This document shows, piece after piece, positions 24,324-32,693 of a stretch of 64,000 bases of DNA (position 1 is its first letter; every line of letters begins with the position of its first letter). Both the position numbers and the translations under genes were made by a program. Where the stretch lies: contig NZ_CP108430.1 in NCBI RefSeq assembly GCF_041435335.1, positions 5,741,001 through 5,805,000 on the forward strand. Direction: 5' to 3'. The notes beneath the pieces were generated by a model that saw only the letters and a program-made list of their open reading frames with translations, was not told where the DNA came from and did no database searches. The DNA is from Streptomyces sp. NBC_01283 (lineage in GTDB: Bacteria > Actinomycetota > Actinomycetes > Streptomycetales > Streptomycetaceae).

Positions 24324-25019
24324 ATGGTGAGCGAGGGGTGCGGCCTTGTCGTCCTCGACATGGCCGGTACGACCGTCGCGGACGGCGGGCTCGTCGAGGA
24401 GGCCTTCTCCGCCGCCGCGCGGGAACTCGGCGTCGAGCCGGACTCGGCCGATCACGCGGCGAAGCTGGACTACGTACGCGCCACCATGGGCGAGTCCAAG
24501 ATCTCCGTCTTCCGGCACCTGTTCGGCGACGAGGAGCTTGCCCAGCGGGGCAACGTGGCGTTCGAGAAGGCGTACGGGGCGCTGGTGGACGGCGGCAGGA
24601 TCGCGCCGGTCGCCGGGGCCAGGGAGGCCATCGAGGAGCTGCGGGGCGAGGGCAGGACCGTGGTGCTGACCACCGGGTTCGCCCGCGTCACCCAGGACGC
24701 CATCCTGGCCGCGCTCGGCTGGCGGGACCTCGTCGAGCTGACCCTGTGCCCCGCCGACGCGGGCGGCCGTGGCCGGCCCTACCCGGACATGGTGCTCAGC
24801 GCCTTCCTGCGGACGGGGGCGGTGGACGGCGTCCGGCAGGTCGCCGTCGCGGGCGACACGGCGTACGACATGCTCAGCGGCGTACGGGCCGGTGCCTCCG
24901 TCGTCGCCGGGGTGCTGACGGGGGCGCACGACGACGGGGCTCTGCGGGCCGCCGGGGCGACGCACGTCCTCGGGAGCGTCGCCGAACTGCCCGCCCTCCT
25001 CCGGGGTGTCGGGGAATGA
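24324..25019 (+). CDS. Phosphonatase-like HAD hydrolase (PhnX-like)
   Basis: 231 residues of the HAD superfamily. Motif I is LDMAGTTV (nucleophile Asp12), the variant typical of phosphonoacetaldehyde hydrolase. MGESKISVF supplies Lys59 at the place of the Schiff-base lysine in the PhnX cap. Motif III/IV is VAVAGDTAYDMLSGVRAG. The protein belongs to the PhnX-like family (TIGR03351) rather than PhnX proper. It probably cleaves the C-P bond of phosphonoacetaldehyde or an analogue. An ATG at 24303 overlapping the preceding stop is an alternative start. The end overlaps the next gene by 4 bases (ATGA). Confidence 0.85.
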   Translation: MVSEGCGLVVLDMAGTTVADGGLVEEAFSAAARELGVEPDSADHAAKLDYVRATMGESKISVFRHLFGDEELAQRGNVAFEKAYGALVDGGRIAPVAGAREAIEELRGEGRTVVLTTGFARVTQDAILAALGWRDLVELTLCPADAGGRGRPYPDMVLSAFLRTGAVDGVRQVAVAGDTAYDMLSGVRAGASVVAGVLTGAHDDGALRAAGATHVLGSVAELPALLRGVGE

Positions 25020-26068
25020 GCAGCGGCATCCGTTTCGACCGCGTCTCGGTCGCCTACGGCAGGAACACCGTCCTCGACTCGCTCGACCTGACCGTCGAGC
25101 CCGGCGAGGTCATGGCCCTGCTCGGCCCGTCGGGCTCGGGCAAGACGACCGCGCTGCGGGCCGTCGCCGGGTTCGTGCGGCCCGCGTCCGGGCGGGTGTT
25201 CATCGGGGAGCGCGATGTCACCGGCCTGCCGCCGCACCAGCGGGGGATCGGGATGGTCGTCCAGCAGTACGCGCTCTTCCCGCACATGAGGGTCGCGGAC
25301 AACGTCGCCTTCGGCATGAAGGCGCGGAAGGTCCCCAAGCCCGAGATTCCGGGGCGGGTCGCCGAGGCGCTGGAGATGACGGGGATGGCCTCGTACGCCA
25401 AGCGGTTTCCCCGGGAGCTCTCCGGCGGGCAGCAGCAGCGGGTGGCCATCGCGCGGGCGCTGGCCACCCGGCCGGGGGTGCTGCTCCTCGATGAGCCGCT
25501 CTCCGCGCTCGACGCGCAGTTGCGGTCGGGGATGCTGGGTGAACTGGCCCGGCTGCACCGGGAGTTGCCCGACGTCTCGATCCTGTACGTCACCCACGAC
25601 CAGGTCGAGGCGCTGACCCTGGCGGATCGCATTGCCGTGATGGACCGGGCGCGGCTGCGGGACTGCGGTACTCCGCAGGAGCTCTACCGGGCGCCTCGGA
25701 CCGAGTTCACGGCCTCTTTCGTGGGCAATGCGAATCTGCTCGCGGTGCGGGTGGGGGACGGTGGCGTCTCGTTCGGCGACACCGACCTGAAGGTCGACAC
25801 GGGGGAGGCGGCGCGGGGCTCCACCGCCACGTTGTGCGTGCGGCCGCATCTGGTCGGCCTGGGGGAGGGCCCCAATGCCCTGTCCGGGCGCGTGGCCGAG
25901 GTGCAGTGGCGGGGGGCCACCCATCGGCTGTACGTGGATGTCGCCGGGCAGCGCGTGAAGGCGGACCTGCGGGAGCTGCGGAACCCGCCGGGCATCGGTG
26001 ACGAGGTCACGCTGCACTTCTCCCCGGAGGACGCGGTGCTGCTGTCCGGCGGGGTGAGCGATGCCTAG
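25016..26068 (+). CDS. ABC transporter ATPase, 2-aminoethylphosphonate type (PhnT-like)
   Basis: 350 residues. Nucleotide-binding domain with Walker A GPSGSGKTT (37-45), Q-loop VVQQYALFPHM, signature LSGGQQQR (about 134) and Walker B LLLDEP. The C-terminal TOBE domain (about 280-345) is typical of the spermidine/iron/phosphonate importer class. It is translationally coupled on both sides: ATGA with the phosphonatase-like gene and an 8-base overlap with the permease gene. It energises uptake by the two permeases and lipoprotein that follow. Confidence 0.9.
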   Translation: MSSGIRFDRVSVAYGRNTVLDSLDLTVEPGEVMALLGPSGSGKTTALRAVAGFVRPASGRVFIGERDVTGLPPHQRGIGMVVQQYALFPHMRVADNVAFGMKARKVPKPEIPGRVAEALEMTGMASYAKRFPRELSGGQQQRVAIARALATRPGVLLLDEPLSALDAQLRSGMLGELARLHRELPDVSILYVTHDQVEALTLADRIAVMDRARLRDCGTPQELYRAPRTEFTASFVGNANLLAVRVGDGGVSFGDTDLKVDTGEAARGSTATLCVRPHLVGLGEGPNALSGRVAEVQWRGATHRLYVDVAGQRVKADLRELRNPPGIGDEVTLHFSPEDAVLLSGGVSDA

Positions 26069-26963
26069 CGCTGGTGGACAACTCGTTGAAGCCGAACCGG
26101 CATCGTCGGCACAGCAGCCGGGGCGGCCGGAAGGCACCCGGCGCCAAGTGCCCGCTCTTGTATGGGCCCTTCCCCCCATCGCCCTCCTCGCCCTCTTCTT
26201 CCTCTACCCCCTGGCCCTCGTCGTCCAGCAGTCCGTGCGGCCCGACACCGGCGGGACCTCCCTCCAGCCCTACTCCGACGTCTTCGCCTCGGAGGCGTTC
26301 CGGGAGGCGCTCGGGACCACCGTGTGGCTGGCCGTCGGGTCCACGGCCGGGTGTCTCGTGCTCGGGTTCGCGCTCGCGCTGATCATCGCCTTCGTGCCGT
26401 TCCCGGGAGGGAAAGCCGTCGCCAGGTTCATCGACGTCTTCCTCTCCTTCCCGTCCTTCCTCATCACCCTCGCCCTGCTGTTCGTCTACGGCACCAAGGG
26501 CATGGCGAACGGCATGTGGACGGACGCGACCGGGGCCGCCGAGGGGCCGTTCCAGTTCCTCACGACCCCCTGGGGCGTTCTCCTCGCCGAGATCACGTAC
26601 TTCACGCCCTTCGTGATGCGCCCCCTGCTCGCCGCGTTCTCGCAGATCGACACCGCGCAGCTCGAAGTGGCCTCCAGCCTCGGCGCGAAGCCCGGCCGCA
26701 TCGTCCGGCGGGTCATCCTGCCCGAGGCGCTGCCCGCCCTCGCCGCGGGCGGCAGCCTCGTACTCGTCATGTGTCTGAACGAGTTCGGGATCGTGCTCTT
26801 CACCGGAGCCAAGGGGGTCACGACCCTGCCCATGCTCGTCTACAGCAAGGCCATCCTCGAGTCCGACTACCCGGCGGCCTGCGTCGTCGCCGTGGTCAAC
26901 ATCGCGATCTCCGTGGGCCTCTACAGCCTCTACCGGGTGGTGAGCCGTCGTGTTGGTGCATAG
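26061..26963 (+). CDS. ABC permease, 2-aminoethylphosphonate type (PhnU-like)
   Basis: 300 residues with six predicted helices. The first is at about 36-58 (LVWALPPIALLALFFLYPLA). The cytoplasmic EAA coupling motif reads EVASSLGAKPGRIVRRVILPEALP. The topology and N-terminal tail are those of the first permease in 2-aminoethylphosphonate importers. It overlaps the ATPase gene by 8 bases and the second permease by 14. Confidence 0.88.
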   Translation: MPSAGGQLVEAEPASSAQQPGRPEGTRRQVPALVWALPPIALLALFFLYPLALVVQQSVRPDTGGTSLQPYSDVFASEAFREALGTTVWLAVGSTAGCLVLGFALALIIAFVPFPGGKAVARFIDVFLSFPSFLITLALLFVYGTKGMANGMWTDATGAAEGPFQFLTTPWGVLLAEITYFTPFVMRPLLAAFSQIDTAQLEVASSLGAKPGRIVRRVILPEALPALAAGGSLVLVMCLNEFGIVLFTGAKGVTTLPMLVYSKAILESDYPAACVVAVVNIAISVGLYSLYRVVSRRVGA

Positions 26964-27747
26964 CCGCAAGGGCAAGTGGGCGACCTGGCTGGTCTTCTTC
27001 GTCCTCTTCCTGCCGCTCTTCGCGCTCCCTCTGCTCGTGATCCTGGCGGCCTCCCTCTCCTCGCACTGGTCCGGCGCCTTCCCCTCCGGATTCACCACGG
27101 GGCACTACGAGTCCGCCACCCGCGGGGAGTCCCTCAAGGCGCTCACCACCAGCCTGGTCACCGCCGTCAGCGCCAGCCTGCTCGCGCTCGCCGTCGGGTC
27201 CTGGGCCGCGCTCGCCGCCGCCTCGATGAAGAAGGGGGGCAAGCGCCTCCTGGACACCCTCTTCGTGCTGCCGGTCGCCGTGCCCTCCGTCGTCGTCGGG
27301 CTCGCGATCCTCGTCGCGTTCAGCAAGCCGCCGATGATCCTCAACGGCACCCGCTGGATCGTGATCCTCGCGCACACCATTCTTGTCACGGCGTTCGCCC
27401 ACCAGTCGGTTTCGGCTGCCATCGTGCGACTCGACCCGGCGTACGAACAGGCCGCCGCATCGCTCGGTGCGCGGCCCTCGTACGTCCTGTGGAAGGTGAA
27501 GCTGCCGCTCCTGCTGCCGTCGCTCAACGCGGCGGCGGGCCTCTGCTTCGCGCTCTCCATGGGCGAGCTGAGCGCCACGATGATGCTCTACCCGCCGGAC
27601 TGGATGCCGCTCCCCGTGCAGATCTACGCGGCCACCGACCGCGGCTCCCTCTTCACCGGTGCCGCCGTCGCGGTGGTCCTGATGGCGGCGACGCTGCTCG
27701 TCCTCTTCGCCGTCTCCCGCGTCCGCACGCGCGCCTCCTATCGCTGA
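26950..27747 (+). CDS. ABC permease, 2-aminoethylphosphonate type (PhnV-like)
   Basis: 265 residues, six predicted helices, EAA motif QAAASLGARPSYVLWKVKLPLLLP. It pairs with the preceding permease to form the membrane channel. The GTG at 26950 lies inside the preceding gene, indicating coupling. The FSMGELSATMMLYPPDWMPL segment is typical of the phosphonate/iron/spermidine permease class. Confidence 0.88.
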   Translation: MLVHSRKGKWATWLVFFVLFLPLFALPLLVILAASLSSHWSGAFPSGFTTGHYESATRGESLKALTTSLVTAVSASLLALAVGSWAALAAASMKKGGKRLLDTLFVLPVAVPSVVVGLAILVAFSKPPMILNGTRWIVILAHTILVTAFAHQSVSAAIVRLDPAYEQAAASLGARPSYVLWKVKLPLLLPSLNAAAGLCFALSMGELSATMMLYPPDWMPLPVQIYAATDRGSLFTGAAVAVVLMAATLLVLFAVSRVRTRASYR

Positions 27748-27789
27748 ACTCACCTCCGTCCCACGGTTCTTCAAGGAGTACGAAACGTC

Positions 27790-28866
27790 ATGTCGCGTCA
27801 CCCCCGAACCCGCACCCGCACGCTCGCCGCCGTCTCCGGCAGCCTCGTCCTCGCCGGATCCCTCACCGCGTGCGGCGGCGACTCCGCCGCCTCCGACGCG
27901 AAGGAGGTCACCGTCTACAGCGCCGACGGCCTCAAGGGCGAGAACGGCGACGGCTGGTACGACCAGGTCTTCAAGGATTTCGAGAAAAAGACCGGCATCA
28001 AGGTGAACTACGTCGAGGGCGGCTCCGGCGAGATGGTGCAGCGCGCCGTCCGCGAGAAGTCCAACACCCAGGCCGACGTCATCATCACCCTGCCGCCCTT
28101 CATCCAGCAGGCGGACGAGAAGGGCCTGCTCCAGACCTACAAGCCCGAGGGCTCGGACCAGGTCGACGGCGCCGACAAGGCCACCGACGGCAAGTGGACC
28201 TCCGTGGTGAACAACTACTTCGGCTTCATCTACAACAAGAAGGAGCTCGGCGGCGGCAAGGCCCCCAAGACCTGGGAGGACCTCACCGACTCCGCGTACA
28301 AGAACAAGGTCCAGTACTCCACGCCCGGCGTCGCGGGCGACGGCACCGCCGTGCTCATCAAGGCGATGCACGACTTCGGCGGCAAGAAGCCCGCCATGGA
28401 CTACCTGAAGAAGCTCCAGACCAACAACGTCGGCCCGTCCGCCTCCACCGGCAAGCTCGCGCCCAAGGTCGACAAGGGCGAGCTCCTCGCCGCCAACGGT
28501 GACGTCCAGATGAACTACGCCCAGTCCAAGGACATGCCGAACCTCGGCATCTGGTTCCCCGCCAAGGAAGGCGGCAGGTCCACCACCTTCGCGCTGCCCT
28601 ACGCGGCCGGCCTGGTCAACAAGGCCCCGCACAACGCCAACGCCAAGAAGTTCCTCGACTACCTGCTCAGCCAGAAGGCCCAGCAGCAGGTCAGCGAGAT
28701 CGGCGGCGGCTTCGCGGCCCGCAAGGACATCAAGGCCACCGACGCGAACGCGGTCGCCCTCGACAAGATCGTCGACGGCGTCGAGGTCTTCGAGCCGGAC
28801 TGGACGGACATCTCCAAGAACCTCCAGACGTACGTGGAGGACTGGAAGTCGGCCACGGGAAGCTGA
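27790..28866 (+). CDS. 2-aminoethylphosphonate-type substrate-binding lipoprotein
   Basis: 358 residues. Lipoprotein signal with lipobox LTAC (Cys30 or so) after a basic n-region. The mature type I/II binding-protein fold opens KEVTVYSADGLKGENGDGW, matching the PhnS2-type 2-aminoethylphosphonate binders (TIGR03261). AAGGAG precedes the ATG and 42 bases separate it from the permease gene. It is the last gene of the transporter operon; two hairpin/promoter elements follow. Captures the phosphonate outside the membrane. Specificity is inferred from family and context. Confidence 0.88.
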   Translation: MSRHPRTRTRTLAAVSGSLVLAGSLTACGGDSAASDAKEVTVYSADGLKGENGDGWYDQVFKDFEKKTGIKVNYVEGGSGEMVQRAVREKSNTQADVIITLPPFIQQADEKGLLQTYKPEGSDQVDGADKATDGKWTSVVNNYFGFIYNKKELGGGKAPKTWEDLTDSAYKNKVQYSTPGVAGDGTAVLIKAMHDFGGKKPAMDYLKKLQTNNVGPSASTGKLAPKVDKGELLAANGDVQMNYAQSKDMPNLGIWFPAKEGGRSTTFALPYAAGLVNKAPHNANAKKFLDYLLSQKAQQQVSEIGGGFAARKDIKATDANAVALDKIVDGVEVFEPDWTDISKNLQTYVEDWKSATGS

Positions 28867-28892
28867 CCCCGGGCACCGGTATCTGACCTCAA

Positions 28893-28919
28893 GTTCACCT
28901 GGATACACCAGAGTTCACC
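28893..28919 (+). promoter_or_regulatory. PHO-box-like direct repeats
   Basis: GTTCACC at 28893 and 28913 with an intermediate TACACC at 28904, so the (T/A)CACC core recurs every 10 bases. Streptomyces PhoP boxes are tandem GTTCACC-type units, normally with an 11-base period. The site is about 150 bases ahead of the exported phosphatase gene, which fits PhoP control under phosphate limitation. The 10-base spacing is atypical. Confidence 0.5.
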
Positions 28920-28946
28920 GTTCGCTCCCTGGCCCCGGGGTGTTCG

Positions 28947-28968
28947 GTAGCGAAAAGATAACGGGTAT
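28947..28968 (+). promoter_or_regulatory. Shared phosphorus-locus promoter element, copy 2
   Basis: GTAGCGAAAAG followed by ATAACGGGTAT, matching 16 of 22 bases of the element at 23082-23103, with similar GGCC/GGACC flanks. It is followed by a hairpin. It lies about 80 bases ahead of the phosphatase GTG, the same distance as in copy 1. Confidence 0.5.
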
Positions 28969-28972
28969 GGAC

Positions 28973-29002
28973 CCAACGCCCCTGGTTCTCCGGGGGCGTT
29001 GG
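28973..29002 (+). terminator. Hairpin between transporter operon and phosphatase
   Basis: Perfect 10-base stem CCAACGCCCC/GGGGCGTTGG with a 10-base loop and no T-run. It could terminate the upstream phosphonate operon. It could also sit in the 5' leader of the phosphatase mRNA if the promoter is the element at 28947-28968. The sequence cannot decide between these. Confidence 0.55.
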
Positions 29003-29048
29003 CGTGCGCCATGCCGCTCACCCCCACCGCTTTCGACTGGAGGACCAC

Positions 29049-30542
29049 GTGTCGCAAGGCATGACCCGCCGCTCGCTCCTCGTCTCCACCGCCGCGCTCG
29101 CGGTGGCCGCAGGGCCCCTCGCCGCCGTCGCCAGGGCCGCGGCCAAGACCCCCAAGGTCCTGGTCATCGGCCTGGACGGCGCCCTGCTGAGCAGAATCAA
29201 GGACGCCGACGCACCCGCGCTCAAGGGCCTGATGAGCGCGGGCCTGACCGCGCCGAGCAGCATCTACGCCAACCCGCTCGCCCCCACCTCGTCGGGCCCC
29301 GGCTGGTCGACGCTCATCACGGGCGTGTGGCCCGACAAGCACAAGGTCGTGAACAACGAGTTCACCGGGCACAACCTGGCCGCATACCCGGACTTCATGA
29401 CCCGGATCGAGGCCGCGAAGCCGAACCTGCGGACCTACGCCGTCGCCTCCTGGAACCCGATCACCGACATCATCTTCTCCGCGAAGGTCGACGCCCGCGT
29501 CTCCACCCCGTCCGCCGAGTACGACACCGGGACCACCGCACGCGCCGTCGCCGAGATCAAGAGCGGCAACCCCGACGCGGTCTTCGTCCAGCTCGACAAC
29601 ATCGACCACGCGGGCCACGACAGCGGCGCCGCGAGCCAGGCCTATCTCGACGCGATCCACGGCGCCGACGCCCAGGTCGGCCAGATCGTCGCCGCGGTCA
29701 AGTCCCGTGCCACGTACGGCGACGAGGACTGGCTCGTCATGATCACGGCCGACCACGGGCACACCGACGCGGGCGGTCACGGCGGTTCGAGCTGGCCCGA
29801 GCGCCAGACCTTCATGATCGCCACCGGCGGTACGGTCACCCCGGGTTCGGTCCGCCACGACGTCCGCATGCCCGACATCGCCGCGAGCGCGCTCGCCCAC
29901 CTCGGCATCGCGATCGACCCGGCCTGGGGCCTGGACGGGCGCCCCGTCCAGCAGCCCACGGCGGACGCGTTCGACGCCCTGCGCACCAAGCTCACCGGAC
30001 CCGTCGACGAGACCGGCATCGGCGCCGGCGTCATCGGCTTCACGCACACCCCGCCGAGCGGCTGGAGCGTCGACAACTCCCGGATGGGCACCGGCGGCAT
30101 CACCGAGTGGCGCGGCTGGTCCTTCACCACGGACGAGTTCTGGACGAAGGCCCAGCGCGACCAGCAGCGCGAGAACAACATCCGCGCCCGGAACGTCTTC
30201 GCGGTGGCGGACGGCGACGAATGGACCGACAAGTCCTTCTCAGGCACCTTCGACTCGACCCTGGTCAGCCCCGCATACGAGGTGCGGGGCGGCGCGCGGG
30301 CCACCCTCACCTACACGACGTACTACCGCCAGGAGGCCCCGCAGAAGGGCGAGGTGCTCGTCTCGTACGACGGAGGGGCCCCCGTCGCCGTGAAGACGTA
30401 CACCGCGGACACCCCCTCCCGCGTCGAGAACATCGCCCTCCAGGTGCCCGCGGGAGCCAAGAGCGCGCAGGTCCGCTTCCGGTACACCGGCGGGAACAAC
30501 TGGTATTGGGTGATCGACGGGGTCACGATCACCGCTTCCTGA
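29049..30542 (+). CDS. Tat-exported alkaline phosphatase/phosphodiesterase family protein
   Basis: 497 residues. The twin-arginine signal TRRSLLVSTAALAVAAG indicates folded export. The type I phosphodiesterase/nucleotide pyrophosphatase fold shows its metal and nucleophile sites: VIGLDGA (Asp), the SGPGWSTLITG loop with the Ser/Thr nucleophile, DNIDHAGHDSG, and TADHGHTDAGGHGG. The last 120 residues form a separate beta-sandwich (SGTFDSTLVSPAYEV through VIDGVTITAS). It probably liberates phosphate or phosphonate from extracellular esters. The GTG at 29049 follows GGAGG. It lies behind PHO-box-like repeats. Confidence 0.88.
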   Translation: MSQGMTRRSLLVSTAALAVAAGPLAAVARAAAKTPKVLVIGLDGALLSRIKDADAPALKGLMSAGLTAPSSIYANPLAPTSSGPGWSTLITGVWPDKHKVVNNEFTGHNLAAYPDFMTRIEAAKPNLRTYAVASWNPITDIIFSAKVDARVSTPSAEYDTGTTARAVAEIKSGNPDAVFVQLDNIDHAGHDSGAASQAYLDAIHGADAQVGQIVAAVKSRATYGDEDWLVMITADHGHTDAGGHGGSSWPERQTFMIATGGTVTPGSVRHDVRMPDIAASALAHLGIAIDPAWGLDGRPVQQPTADAFDALRTKLTGPVDETGIGAGVIGFTHTPPSGWSVDNSRMGTGGITEWRGWSFTTDEFWTKAQRDQQRENNIRARNVFAVADGDEWTDKSFSGTFDSTLVSPAYEVRGGARATLTYTTYYRQEAPQKGEVLVSYDGGAPVAVKTYTADTPSRVENIALQVPAGAKSAQVRFRYTGGNNWYWVIDGVTITAS

Positions 30543-30623
30543 TTAGGCTGAGGGGCGTCGGCACAGAGCTGTCCCGGCGCCCCTGGCCTCACCCGTTCAT
30601 CGCAGACCGCAGGAGTGCACCCC

Positions 30624-31403
30624 ATGGCAGAGCGCAAGCCCATCGAATCGTGGCTCACCGACATGGACGGCGTGCTCATCCACGAGGGCGTCCCGATCCC
30701 CGGCGCCGACTCCTTCATCAAGCGGCTCCGTGAGTCCGGGAAGCCCTTCCTGGTCCTGACGAACAACTCGATCTACACCGCCCGCGACCTCCAGGCCCGC
30801 CTGAACCGCATGGGCCTCGACGTGCCCGTCGAGAACATCTGGACGTCGGCGCTCGCCACCGCGAAGTTCCTGGACGACCAGCGCCCCGGCGGCACCGCGT
30901 ACGTCATCGGCGAGGCGGGCCTCACCACGGCCCTGCACGACATCGGGTACGTCCTGACCGACCACGACCCGGACTACGTGGTGCTCGGCGAGACCCGTAC
31001 GTACTCCTTCGAGGCCATGACCAAGGCCGTGCGGCTGATCAACGGCGGGGCCCGCTTCATCTGCACGAACCCGGACGAGACCGGCCCCTCCATGGAAGGG
31101 CCGCTGCCCGCGACCGGCGCCGTCGCCGCGCTGATCACCAAGGCCACCGGGCGCAGCCCCTACTTCGCGGGCAAGCCGAACCCGCTGATGATGCGGACCG
31201 GTCTGAACGCCATCGGGGCGCACTCCGAGACCAGCGCCATGATCGGCGACCGCATGGACACCGACATCCTCGCCGGCCTCGAGGCCGGAATGGAGACGTT
31301 CCTGGTGCTCACGGGCCTGACGTCCCGCAAGGACATCGACCAGCACCCGTTCCGGCCCTCGAACGTCGTGGACTCGATCGCGGACCTCGTCGACCGCGTG
31401 TGA
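30624..31403 (+). CDS. HAD-IIA family phosphatase (NagD-like)
   Basis: 259 residues. HAD motif I is LTDMDGVLIHEG (Asp-x-Asp), motif II is in VLTNNSIY, the Lys is in YFAGKPNPLMM, and motif IV is MIGDRMDTDILAG. A C2-type cap lies between. NagD/AraL relatives dephosphorylate sugar phosphates or UMP and act as housekeeping cytosolic phosphatases. AGGAG lies 8 bases before the ATG. It sits 81 bases after the exported phosphatase on the same strand and may share the phosphorus-scavenging role. Confidence 0.9.
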   Translation: MAERKPIESWLTDMDGVLIHEGVPIPGADSFIKRLRESGKPFLVLTNNSIYTARDLQARLNRMGLDVPVENIWTSALATAKFLDDQRPGGTAYVIGEAGLTTALHDIGYVLTDHDPDYVVLGETRTYSFEAMTKAVRLINGGARFICTNPDETGPSMEGPLPATGAVAALITKATGRSPYFAGKPNPLMMRTGLNAIGAHSETSAMIGDRMDTDILAGLEAGMETFLVLTGLTSRKDIDQHPFRPSNVVDSIADLVDRV

Positions 31404-31472
31404 CCACCCGTTTGCCGCACACGGGAGGCGTGAGCAGCAGCCGCGCGTGAACCTCGGAACAGGAGGTTCACG

Positions 31473-32012
31473 ATGCGTAGAGGTTCACTCACCCTTCGTG
31501 GCATAGCCGGGGCCGCTGTCCTCGCCGCGCTCCCCGTCGTCGCCACGACGCCCGCACACGCCCATGACGAGGGCAAAGTGCACGCCACGGTCTCCCCGGC
31601 CAGCGCCGCGCCGGGGGCCAAGGTGGAGATCAGCGTCGATGGCTGCGACGGGACGACCGGTTCCGCGGGGTCCGGGGCGTTCACGGGCGACGCGAAGCTC
31701 ACCGGCAGGGACGGCGACAAGTACTCCCTGAACGGCTCCGCCACGATCAGGGAAGGCGTCACCGGCTCGTACGACGTCACCGTCGTCTGCGACGGCCACC
31801 CCCACCAGGGCGCGGGTACCGTACGCGTCGTCCAGCACCACTCCGAGCCCGTCTCGCCGGTCCGCGCGGGCGGCGGCGGCACCGCGCAGCTCGCCGCGCA
31901 CACCCAGGAGGCGGGCCCCGGCACCCGGCACGCGGTGATCGGCCTGGTGCTCGCCGGGGTGGCCGCCGTGGCCGTGGCGCTCCGCAGCGTCCGCCGGCGC
32001 CGCTCCGAGTGA
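31473..32012 (+). CDS. Secreted, C-terminally anchored protein paired with class F sortase
   Basis: 179 residues. Signal peptide ending PAHAHDEG, an Ig-like beta domain of about 100 residues (VHATVSPASAAPGAKVEISV, two cysteines), then a hydrophobic helix (HAVIGLVLAGVAAVAVALRS) and SVRRRRSE tail. The topology is that of a sortase-anchored or membrane-anchored protein, but I see no LPxTG or LAxTG motif before the helix. The sortase gene follows after only 15 bases, so the pair is an operon. Known Streptomyces genomes often show this pair. Function unknown. Confidence 0.75.
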   Translation: MRRGSLTLRGIAGAAVLAALPVVATTPAHAHDEGKVHATVSPASAAPGAKVEISVDGCDGTTGSAGSGAFTGDAKLTGRDGDKYSLNGSATIREGVTGSYDVTVVCDGHPHQGAGTVRVVQHHSEPVSPVRAGGGGTAQLAAHTQEAGPGTRHAVIGLVLAGVAAVAVALRSVRRRRSE

Positions 32013-32027
32013 CGGGCGGCGACCGCG

Positions 32028-32693
32028 ATGTCGGACCATGAGGGATCGGCGGGGCACGGGCGCTTCCTCACCGGGGTCGCCTGGGCCCTGGTGCTGGTGG
32101 GCCTCTGGCTGTGGGGCAGTGAGATCACCGACGTACGGGGCGGTGTCTCGGAGCCCACGAACGGTGACGTGGCGGCGGTGGGCCGCCCCTTCGCCGTCGA
32201 ACTCCCGGACGCGCACGAGCCGCTCGGAGCCGCCAGACCGCAACGTGTCGACATCCCCTCGCTGAAGGTGCGGGCACCCGTGATCAGCCGCGGCCTCGAC
32301 CCGGACGGCGCCATCGATCCGCCGCCCTTCGAGCAGGCGGAATCCGTCGGCTGGTACGGCGGCGGGACGCGCCCCGGAGCGGCGGGCACGTCCCTGCTCG
32401 TGGGCCACGTCGACACCGAGACGCGCCCCGCGGTCTTCTACGACCTCAGCGCGGTGCGCCCCGGCGAGAAGGTCAGGGTGACCCGGGACGACGGCTCGGT
32501 CGCCGAGTTCACCGTGGACGACGTCCAGGTCCTCAGCCGGGACCGCTTCGACGCGAAGAAGGCGTACGGCCCCCACGAGGAGGGCCGCGCCGAACTCCGC
32601 CTGATCACGTGCGGCGGCTCGTTCGACCGGGCGGCCAAGACGTACTCGGCGAACGTGGTGGTGTCGGCCTACCTCACCGGGGTGGGGCCGTAG
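32028..32693 (+). CDS. Class F sortase
   Basis: 221 residues: one N-terminal helix (FLTGVAWALVLVGLWLWG), then a sortase barrel. Active-site residues are His127 in LVGHVDTE and Cys195 in LITCGGSFDR; the basic residue is probably the Arg right after. The ITCGG signature and short barrel indicate class F. It lies 15 bases behind a secreted anchored protein that is the likely partner. Its 3' end overlaps the convergent cbtA gene by 20 bases. Confidence 0.85.
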   Translation: MSDHEGSAGHGRFLTGVAWALVLVGLWLWGSEITDVRGGVSEPTNGDVAAVGRPFAVELPDAHEPLGAARPQRVDIPSLKVRAPVISRGLDPDGAIDPPPFEQAESVGWYGGGTRPGAAGTSLLVGHVDTETRPAVFYDLSAVRPGEKVRVTRDDGSVAEFTVDDVQVLSRDRFDAKKAYGPHEEGRAELRLITCGGSFDRAAKTYSANVVVSAYLTGVGP

